From NCBI GenBank assembly GCA_018895125.1, contig JAHIOR010000061.1, positions 1-5,063 on the forward strand: DNA of 5,063 bases, given 5' to 3'. Position 1 is the first letter of the stretch, and each line of letters begins with the position of its first letter. The position numbers and the translations under genes are program-made. A model generated the notes under the pieces. The model saw only the letters and a program-made list of their open reading frames with translations, did not search any database and was not told the DNA's origin. The DNA is from Patescibacteria group bacterium (GTDB lineage: Bacteria; Patescibacteriota; Minisyncoccia; Minisyncoccales; GWA2-46-15). This document shows positions 1 through 4,500 of this stretch, piece after piece.

Positions 1-464
1 CCAAAGAGGTTGAGGAGGAAAAGCTAAATGAGATTTTAAAAGCAGCCATGCTTGCTCCGACCGCTCATCACTGTCGGTCATGGGAGTTCATTGTCGTTAA
101 AGACAGAAAAATTATAGAAAAGCTTTCCAAAGCCACGAAATGGTCTGATTTTGTCAAAGGCGCGCTGGCAGTGATTATCCTTTGCGCTGACGAATCTCTT
201 GATCCCCGCTGGATAGAGGATCTTTCAATTGCTGCTGGCTATATTTATCTGGAAGCAGTTAATCAGGGCCTGGGCACCTGTTGGATCGCCGTCAGGGATC
301 CCCAAGGTTCTAGAGACGAAGAAAATTACGTTAGGGAGATTATCGGCGCGCCGGAAAAAATCCGGATTCTCTGCCTGATGCCGCTGGGTTATCCGGCCGA
401 GAAAAAAGGCGAACACGAAGATTCAGAGTTTGATTTAAAAAAAATCCATTCCGAAAAGTGGTGA
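1..464 (+). CDS. Nitroreductase-family FMN oxidoreductase, 5'-truncated
   Basis: The reading frame is open from base 3, so the gene begins left of the window; the ATG at 48 is internal. About 153 residues are visible. The stretch before that ATG (EVEEEKLNEILKAAM) is the normal lead-in to the family motif APTAHHCRSWEFIVV (visible residues 18-32), which resembles the APSA-N-QPWEF segment of nitroreductases. GLGTCWI (89-95) and MPLGYPAEK (126-134) match two further family landmarks. Known family members are dimeric cytoplasmic flavoproteins that use NAD(P)H to reduce nitroaromatics, quinones or related compounds. Only some 15-20 N-terminal residues appear to be missing, including the usual arginine-rich FMN phosphate-binding start. 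The substrate cannot be told from sequence. The gene ends in TGA at 462-464, and its last codons contain the ribosome-binding site of the next gene, so the two are probably co-transcribed. Family assignment is firm; the specific role is open. Confidence 0.88.
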   Translation, partial: KEVEEEKLNEILKAAMLAPTAHHCRSWEFIVVKDRKIIEKLSKATKWSDFVKGALAVIILCADESLDPRWIEDLSIAAGYIYLEAVNQGLGTCWIAVRDPQGSRDEENYVREIIGAPEKIRILCLMPLGYPAEKKGEHEDSEFDLKKIHSEKW

Positions 465-465
465 T
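460..465 (+). promoter_or_regulatory. Ribosome-binding site deciding the hydrolase start
   Basis: GGTGAT matches the downstream half of the AGGAGGTGATC complement of the 16S 3' end. It places the ATG at 470 at normal aligned spacing. This favours ATG 470 over the in-frame GTG codons at 458 and 461, which lie inside the site itself and have no such sequence upstream. The site overlaps the stop codon of the upstream nitroreductase, suggesting coupled translation. Confidence 0.5.
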
Positions 466-469
466 TTCT

Positions 470-1225
470 ATGGAAAAAAGTTTGCGAATAAAAAACGAAT
501 TGGGAGAAGAATTGGATGTTTTAGTTGAAGGTAATTTAGACGGCAAGGCGGTGGTGGTTTTAGTCCACGGTTGGGGAACCGACAAGAATGAAACAGCAGA
601 TCTTTTCGTAGATATTTCTAAAAGCCTACAAGAAGATTTTAGAATTGTCCGATTTGATTTTTCTGGTTACGGTCAGAGCCAGGGTAAACAGGAAGAGGCG
701 AGTATTACCAAATACACTGGCGATCTGAGGCGCATTTTAAAGTGGGTGGAAAATGAATTCAGAAAACCGATTTACATTTATGCCCATTCAATGGGAACAA
801 TGGTCACGAGCCTGCTGTCTCCAGATAATATAGAGAAAGTGATTTTAGGCGTTGCTTCCAATAATAGTCCAGGGCACTACATCGAACGTATTAAAAAACG
901 CATCGAATCGAAAGGAGGTACATTTGATCTCGATGGTATTTCAATTTATCCGCGGACTAGCGGACAAATACAAAAGATAGGTTCTGTTTTCTGGCAATCA
1001 TTAAAACAACTTAAGCCATTGGAGATAGTTGCAAAGCTGGCAGGAAAGACTAATCTACTGATGATAAGAGCAAAGCAAGACGAAATCATCGACAACCAAT
1101 TTTTAGATGAATATAAGCAGATTTCGAATTTGAGATATTTGGAACTGGACGGTAGTCACAGTTTTGTTGGTCCGGCGGACAGGAAAATATTCATAAAAGA
1201 AATAAAGAATTTCTTTCTTAACTAA
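470..1225 (+). CDS. Alpha/beta hydrolase (serine hydrolase)
   Basis: This is a 251-residue soluble protein with the alpha/beta hydrolase layout. LVHGWG (residues 31-36) is the oxyanion-hole HG loop, and FDFSGYGQSQG (62-72) is the typical strand-and-turn after it. IYAHSMG (103-109) is the nucleophile elbow with Ser107 as predicted nucleophile. Asp204 in AKQDEIID is the likely acid, and His230 in LDGSHSF the likely base. The elbow reads A-H-S-M-G, so the first glycine of the usual G-X-S-X-G is alanine. A short helical insert (about 135-190) would form the lid. No signal peptide or membrane segment is seen, so it should be cytoplasmic. Members hydrolyse esters, peptides or lipids; the substrate here is unknown. 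The ATG at 470 is preferred over GTG at 458 or 461 because GGTGAT lies just upstream. It follows the nitroreductase by 5 bases and precedes the NUDIX gene by 1 base, indicating one operon. Confidence 0.88.
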   Translation: MEKSLRIKNELGEELDVLVEGNLDGKAVVVLVHGWGTDKNETADLFVDISKSLQEDFRIVRFDFSGYGQSQGKQEEASITKYTGDLRRILKWVENEFRKPIYIYAHSMGTMVTSLLSPDNIEKVILGVASNNSPGHYIERIKKRIESKGGTFDLDGISIYPRTSGQIQKIGSVFWQSLKQLKPLEIVAKLAGKTNLLMIRAKQDEIIDNQFLDEYKQISNLRYLELDGSHSFVGPADRKIFIKEIKNFFLN

Positions 1226-1226
1226 T

Positions 1227-1649
1227 ATGCCGGAAAGAAACGTTGCCATAGTTATTTTTTATGACGACAAAGAAAATATCATTTTTCAAGAAAGGGGCAG
1301 TGCTTCTAAGGTTGGAGAAAAATACGGTTTCTGGGGAGGTCAGATTGAATCTGGTGAAACGCCAGAGCAGGCGATAAAAAGAGAGCTGATGGAAGAATTA
1401 GGTTTTGTCCCGGAGAAGTTAGATTTTTGGCGCCACATTTCTTATCCCGTAATTGAGGGGGGTAAATATCATGGTTGGATGATAAATCATGATGTTTTTC
1501 TGTCACCGATTACTTTAGGCTTGGAAAAGATAAAAACCCATGAAGGCGAAGGAATGATTAAAATGACGATTGATGAAGCAATCAATAGTCGCGGTTTCTC
1601 CATCGGCGGCACGGAGCTTTTGAGAAAAATAAAAAAAGAGTTGTTTTAA
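1227..1649 (+). CDS. NUDIX hydrolase
   Basis: A 140-residue protein with a complete NUDIX box at residues 38-60: Gly38, Glu44, Arg52-Glu53, Glu56-Glu57 and Gly59, fitting G-X5-E-X7-REUXEEXGU. The two glutamates after REU bind the metal. NUDIX enzymes cleave nucleoside diphosphates linked to another group, such as oxidised dNTPs, nucleotide sugars or dinucleotide polyphosphates. The residues before the box read GFWGGQIESGE, with Trp where MutT proteins usually have Pro (FPGG). A MutT-like 8-oxo-dGTPase role is therefore possible but not shown. The gene starts one base after the hydrolase stop (TAA T ATG) and has no Shine-Dalgarno sequence, so translation is probably coupled to the gene before it. 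It is the last gene of the plus-strand cluster, and a strong hairpin terminator follows about 30 bases downstream. Family call is very secure; the substrate is not known. Confidence 0.93.
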   Translation: MPERNVAIVIFYDDKENIIFQERGSASKVGEKYGFWGGQIESGETPEQAIKRELMEELGFVPEKLDFWRHISYPVIEGGKYHGWMINHDVFLSPITLGLEKIKTHEGEGMIKMTIDEAINSRGFSIGGTELLRKIKKELF

Positions 1650-1680
1650 GTTGAATCTAATAAATAAACTTGTGGGTATG

Positions 1681-1711
1681 AAAACGCAGGAGGTCGGACC
1701 TCCTGCGTTTT
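1681..1711. terminator. Strong hairpin terminator, probably bidirectional
   Basis: The arms AAAACGCAGGAGGT (1681-1694) and ACCTCCTGCGTTTT (1698-1711) are perfect reverse complements around a 3-base CGG loop. The GC-rich core has A residues at its left end and T residues at its right end, so transcripts from either strand finish the stem with four U. It lies 32 bases past the plus-strand NUDIX stop and is also downstream of the minus-strand deacylase. It therefore fits a shared intrinsic terminator for both converging clusters. The U run is short (TTTTGC follows). Confidence 0.85.
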
Positions 1712-1734
1712 GCTTAAGTTACTCGATCATTATT

Positions 1735-1778
1735 ACTCCTTATCATTGCTATAGCATTGATACGGAGTTGTTTTTATT
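1735..1778 (+). terminator. 34-base imperfect palindrome followed by a T-rich run; second terminator candidate
   Basis: Positions 1735-1768 form a dyad centred between 1751 and 1752. Fifteen of 17 pairs match; the exceptions are 1740:1763 and 1746:1757. The centre TGCTATAGCA (1747-1756) is a perfect palindrome and the outer ends are ACTCC/GGAGT. On the plus strand the stem runs directly into TGTTTTTATT (1769-1778), which makes it look like a back-up terminator for the plus-strand cluster. On the minus strand no T run follows. A protein-binding operator is an alternative, but no promoter or gene start is nearby to be controlled. Confidence 0.5.
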
Positions 1779-1801
1779 AGTGGCCATTAATGGAGATTAT
1801 T

Positions 1802-1825
1802 AACGAGCTCCGGACTCGTTGTTTT
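1802..1825 (+). repeat. Small hairpin with T run
   Basis: AACGAG (1802-1807) pairs with CTCGTT (1815-1820) around the 7-base loop CTCCGGA, and GTTTT follows on the plus strand. It is the third stem-loop in the 203-base convergent gap. The short six-pair stem makes this a weak terminator at best. It may be chance or a remnant; no gene reads into it on the plus strand unless the first two hairpins are passed. Confidence 0.3.
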
Positions 1826-1852
1826 AAAATAAAAAGGATTTGTTTACGGAAA

Positions 1853-2326
1853 TTACAGAGAAAAACTATTGATTATGGGTTTCGCTAATTCAAAAAAATC
1901 TTTTGATTTCATCAAAATAGATTTCGTGTGGGCGCCGGCGTTGAAAGCAATTTCTTCGTTTTTAAAAACAGAATTATCAACATGGGTTGTCAAATTCATA
2001 ACGCTGCCAAAAGGGGGAATAGCGCCGACTTCCAAGCCGGTAATTTCCTTAACTTGTTCGGGCGAGAGGATGCGCAGATCTTTGATATTGTAGAGTTTTT
2101 TGAAGGTTTTTGTATTAACTCGTTTGTCGCCGGGCACGACGATTAAAAGCGGTTTAGAGTCGGCGGAAAAAATTATGGCCTTAGTGCCCTGGCACATTTT
2201 AGTGTTTCTGACTTTGGCAGCCTGTTCTGAAGTGAAAACCGGTTCGTGTTCAAAGAGTTGGTAATCAATATTACTTTCATCAAGCAGTTTTTTTATTTTC
2301 TCAAAAACTAAGCTGGTTTCAATCAT
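1853..2326 (-). CDS. YbaK/EbsC-family aminoacyl-tRNA deacylase
   Basis: A 157-residue protein that is essentially one YbaK/prolyl-tRNA-synthetase-associated domain. Landmarks are FEHEPVFTSEQAA (residues 25-37), QGTKAIIF (46-53) with the conserved lysine Lys49, VPGDKRVN (64-71), the glycine/proline loop GAIPPFG (101-107) and FNAG (128-131) near the end. The known family acts in trans in the cytoplasm, hydrolysing mischarged tRNAs such as Cys- or Ala-tRNA(Pro). The exact mischarged substrate here cannot be assigned. The fold is complete and close to the usual size of about 155-160 residues. The ATG is one base after the stop of the DNA glycosylase (TAA T ATG read on the minus strand), with no Shine-Dalgarno sequence, so translation is probably coupled. 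It is the last gene of the minus-strand cluster, and the hairpin at 1681-1711 is its likely terminator. Confidence 0.9.
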   Translation of the reverse strand: MIETSLVFEKIKKLLDESNIDYQLFEHEPVFTSEQAAKVRNTKMCQGTKAIIFSADSKPLLIVVPGDKRVNTKTFKKLYNIKDLRILSPEQVKEITGLEVGAIPPFGSVMNLTTHVDNSVFKNEEIAFNAGAHTKSILMKSKDFFELAKPIINSFSL

Positions 2327-2327
2327 A

Positions 2328-2930
2328 TTATTTTTGATCTATGCTTTCCCAGAGATAGCGGCAGGCGAGGCTTCGATAAGGTTTCCAGCGCTCGGCGATT
2401 TTTTCTATTTTCTTGAAGTCGTCTTTCTTGACTTTGTAGAGTTTAGAAACGGCGGTTCTTAAGCCCAGGTCGCCGACAGAAAAAACATCCGGCCTATGGA
2501 GCGTGAAAATCATGAACATTTCTGCTGTCCAAGGACCAATGCCTTTAACTTTTAAAAGCTGTTCGTAAACTTCTTTGTCAGGAAGCTTATCAAGAGATTC
2601 CAGATTGAGTTGCTTATTGTCTACGCATTCTGCCAAAGACTTGAGATATTTTACCTTTGCCCAAGAACAACCACAGCTTCTTAATTTAGCGTCGCTTGTT
2701 TTTAAAATTTGCTTTGGTTTGGGAAGTTTTCCTTTGAATAAACCGAGAAATCTTTTGTAGATGACTCTAGCGACTTTTCCCGATAATTGTTGACCGATTA
2801 TCTCGTAGGTCAGGGCAGCGAAAAAATTGGTTTTCTTTTCCAGCGGCGGCAAAGAATGTTGTTTGATGAGCTGGCGCATCGTCGGATCTTTCCCCAAACA
2901 AGCAATTATTTTTTGATACTCATAGTTCAT
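2328..2930 (-). CDS. AlkA-like HhH-GPD DNA glycosylase (3-methyladenine glycosylase type)
   Basis: A 200-residue base-excision repair enzyme. IIGQQLSGKVA (residues 44-54) matches the I-x-QQ-(I/L)S helix of AlkA proteins. LLKVKGIGPWTAEMFMIF (125-142) is the helix-hairpin-helix with the GIGPWTA turn, and FSVGDLGLR (150-158) carries the predicted catalytic Asp154. WKPYRSLACRYLW (182-194) is the family's C-terminal signature. Members remove alkylated bases such as 3-methyladenine from DNA. It is shorter than E. coli AlkA (282 residues) and lacks that protein's N-terminal domain, as many short AlkA-type enzymes do. There is no Cys cluster of the iron-sulfur kind found in MutY and endonuclease III. 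Residues 86-88 read C-G-C where relatives often have L-G-hydrophobic. A weak GAGG at 2944-2941 sits about ten bases before the ATG, inside an inverted repeat. It follows rarA by 53 bases and precedes the deacylase by one. Confidence 0.91.
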   Translation of the reverse strand: MNYEYQKIIACLGKDPTMRQLIKQHSLPPLEKKTNFFAALTYEIIGQQLSGKVARVIYKRFLGLFKGKLPKPKQILKTSDAKLRSCGCSWAKVKYLKSLAECVDNKQLNLESLDKLPDKEVYEQLLKVKGIGPWTAEMFMIFTLHRPDVFSVGDLGLRTAVSKLYKVKKDDFKKIEKIAERWKPYRSLACRYLWESIDQK

Positions 2931-2940
2931 AATTTTCCGT

Positions 2941-2974
2941 CCTCGTTAATTACTCGTATGCAGCGTTAGCGAGG
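2941..2974 (-). repeat. Inverted repeat covering the glycosylase ribosome-binding site
   Basis: CCTCGTTAA (2941-2949) and TTAGCGAGG (2966-2974) are inverted copies with one difference (2946:2969). On the minus-strand transcript the 5' arm CCUCG can pair with CGAGG, which contains the only Shine-Dalgarno-like GAGG before the glycosylase ATG. The hairpin lies in the 53-base gap between rarA and the glycosylase. It could dampen translation of the downstream gene or act as an RNA-stability element. On the minus strand it is not followed by a T run, so it is not a convincing terminator. Confidence 0.35.
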
Positions 2975-2983
2975 ATGGTTGTT

Positions 2984-4159
2984 TTAGGGTTTGAGATAGT
3001 ATTTTTTGTTTTTAAGTTGGTCGGGCAAAAGACTGCCAGTATCATATTTTTCATAATCTTTGCCATAGCCCAAACCTTTCATTAATTTGGTTTCTGGATT
3101 TCTTAACTTTAAAGGAATAGGTAAGTTGCCGTGCTGCTTAACATCTTCCATAGCGGCAAAATAGGCATTGTAGCTAGAACGGTCCTTTTTAGCCTGACTA
3201 AGGTAAGTAACACCGTGAGCTAAGTTAATGGCACATTCCGGGTAGCCAATGGTCTCACAAGCCCTAAAAACGCTGTTAGCGACGACCAGGGCAGTGGGTT
3301 GGGAGAGGCCAACGTCTTCTGAGGCGAAAACCACCATTCTTCTGGCAATAAACAAGGGATCTTCACCGGAATCAACCATTCTGGCTAGATAATAAAGGGC
3401 TGCGTCAGTATTGGAAGCTCTCATTGATTTTATAAAAGCAGAAATAGTGTTGTAGTGTTCTTCGCCAGCCCGGTCATATCTTAAGAATTTGCTTTGTAAA
3501 GCCAACTTTATATTCTCAACTGTCATTTCTTTATAGAGTCTGGCTGTAGCTTCTAAAACATTGAGAGCTTGTCTGGCATCGCCATTAGCATAATTGACCA
3601 GAAAGTCTTTGGCCTTGACTGGAATTTTTATCTTTAGTTCTTTAGCTCCCCGATCAACAATTTTTTCAAGATCTTTTTCTGAAAGTTCGTTTAAAACAAA
3701 AACCTGGCATCGAGATAAAAGCGGACTAATAATCCTAAAGCTCGGGTTTTCAGTGGTAGCGCCAATTAAAATAATAGTGCCGTCTTCAACATAGGGTAAG
3801 AAGGCGTCTTGCTGGGCTTTGTTAAAGCGATGGATTTCGTCAATAAAAAGAATGGTTCTTTGGTCTGAGGTCTCTAGTCTTTGTTTTGCTTCAGCCACCA
3901 CCTTTAAAACATCTTGTTTTTTGGCAGTTACGGCCGAATATTCGATAAAATGAGCCTTGGTTTCATTAGCCAGAATCCTGGCTAGAGTGGTTTTGCCAGT
4001 GCCTGGCGGTCCCCAGAAAACCATTGAAAAAAGCTGGTCAGCTTCAATGATTTTGTAGATCGGCTTGTCTTTCTCAAGGAGATGGCCTTGGCCGACAATT
4101 TCCTTTAAAGACTTGGGCCTGATTCTGTCAGCTAAAGGAGAAAAATTTATATTTCCCAT
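2984..4159 (-). CDS. rarA: Replication-associated recombination protein RarA (MgsA), AAA+ ATPase
   Basis: A 391-residue AAA+ ATPase of the clamp-loader clade. It opens with FSPLADRIRPKSLKEIVGQ (residues 6-24), the family's start. Walker A is GPPGTGKT (50-57), Walker B is LFIDEIHRFNKAQQDAFLP (104-122), sensor 1 is GATTENPSF (133-141), the arginine finger lies in LLSR (147-150), and the sensor 2 region holds GDARQALN (193-200). The C-terminal MgsA tetramerisation part is clear from DPLFIARRMVVFASEDVGL (267-285) to LRNPETKLMKGLGYGKDY (352-369). RarA works at stalled replication forks and on single-stranded DNA gaps with SSB and RecA. E. coli and Bacillus proteins run to about 420-450 residues; this one stops just after the KKYYLKP segment and lacks the usual tail beyond it. 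The ATG lies 13 bases inside the lipid kinase gene and has no Shine-Dalgarno sequence, pointing to coupled translation. The identification is very secure. Confidence 0.96.
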   Translation of the reverse strand: MGNINFSPLADRIRPKSLKEIVGQGHLLEKDKPIYKIIEADQLFSMVFWGPPGTGKTTLARILANETKAHFIEYSAVTAKKQDVLKVVAEAKQRLETSDQRTILFIDEIHRFNKAQQDAFLPYVEDGTIILIGATTENPSFRIISPLLSRCQVFVLNELSEKDLEKIVDRGAKELKIKIPVKAKDFLVNYANGDARQALNVLEATARLYKEMTVENIKLALQSKFLRYDRAGEEHYNTISAFIKSMRASNTDAALYYLARMVDSGEDPLFIARRMVVFASEDVGLSQPTALVVANSVFRACETIGYPECAINLAHGVTYLSQAKKDRSSYNAYFAAMEDVKQHGNLPIPLKLRNPETKLMKGLGYGKDYEKYDTGSLLPDQLKNKKYYLKP

Positions 4160-4500
4160 ATTTTAGGAATGAAAAGAAGTAATCCTACGATTACAGATAA
4201 GATAACGGCTATAACCACAGCGGCTGCAGAAATATCTTTAATTGTTTTAGCTTTAGGGGTTATTTCTTCTCCAGCCAGGATCTCAATAGCTGTGTTTATT
4301 AATTCGAGAATTAGAATTAATCCAGCCACTGTTATTAAGATGATCATTTCTAAGGCAGAAAACTTTAAAAAAACCGATAGTGATAAGACAATAACGGCAA
4401 TAGCAAGCTGGATTCTAAAATTAGCTTCATTTTTAAATGCAGTTTTTAAGCCTTCAAAAGCATAACCGAAGCTTTTTAAAAGAGAGTGTTTTTTAATCAT
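4147..4500 (-). CDS. dgkA: DgkA-family lipid kinase (diacylglycerol or undecaprenol kinase)
   Basis: A 117-residue inner-membrane protein with three predicted membrane helices at about residues 30-47, 50-72 and 90-111. KSFGYAFEGLKTAFKNEANFR (9-29) is the cytoplasmic amphipathic start, with Glu25 corresponding to the metal-binding Glu28 of E. coli DgkA. ELINTAIE (66-73) supplies the catalytic glutamates equivalent to Glu69 and Glu76. Asp89 in TIKDISAAAV matches Asp95. The loop between helices 2 and 3 is about three residues shorter than in E. coli, and Gly77 stands where Asp80 is expected. Family members phosphorylate diacylglycerol or, in Gram-positive bacteria, undecaprenol, feeding the lipid carrier of cell-wall synthesis; sequence alone does not decide between them. 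Its ATG overlaps the methyltransferase end by 8 bases (ATGATTAA) and its end overlaps rarA by 13. It therefore appears locked into this operon by translational coupling. Confidence 0.92.
   Translation of the reverse strand: MIKKHSLLKSFGYAFEGLKTAFKNEANFRIQLAIAVIVLSLSVFLKFSALEMIILITVAGLILILELINTAIEILAGEEITPKAKTIKDISAAAVVIAVILSVIVGLLLFIPKIWEI

Noticed and set aside
48..50. ATG at 48 as the start of the nitroreductase
   Set aside because: Codons 3-47 encode a continuous, family-like N-terminal helix (EVEEEKLNEILKAA), and starting at 48 would cut it off.
351..365. CCGGA-AAAAA-TCCGG hairpin
   Set aside because: It lies inside the nitroreductase coding sequence where those bases encode ordinary family residues, and no T run follows.
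1784..1793. CCATTAATGG perfect 10-base palindrome as an operator
   Set aside because: It is short, no gene start or promoter is close by, and such palindromes are expected by chance in AT-rich intergenic DNA. Noted only as part of the dyad-rich gap.
1678..1803. A 41-codon open frame beginning MKTQEVGPPAF across the convergent gap
   Set aside because: It starts just before the perfect terminator hairpin and runs through it and the second palindrome. It has no Shine-Dalgarno sequence and resembles no family; its first codons are simply the hairpin stem read as protein.
1650..1852. Promoter for either cluster
   Set aside because: Both clusters converge on this gap, so neither needs a promoter here, and no convincing -35/-10 pair was found.
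1869..2146. Plus-strand open frames opposite the deacylase
   Set aside because: The minus strand encodes a complete, conserved YbaK domain there; the opposite frames show no motif.
2931..2983. Separate promoter for the glycosylase and deacylase genes
   Set aside because: The gap is only 53 bases and no recognisable -35/-10 pair with proper spacing was found on the minus strand.
4169..4465. 98-residue plus-strand open frame opposite the lipid kinase
   Set aside because: It is a mirror of a strongly supported membrane kinase gene. Its composition follows from the antisense of hydrophobic codons, and it has no recognisable family.
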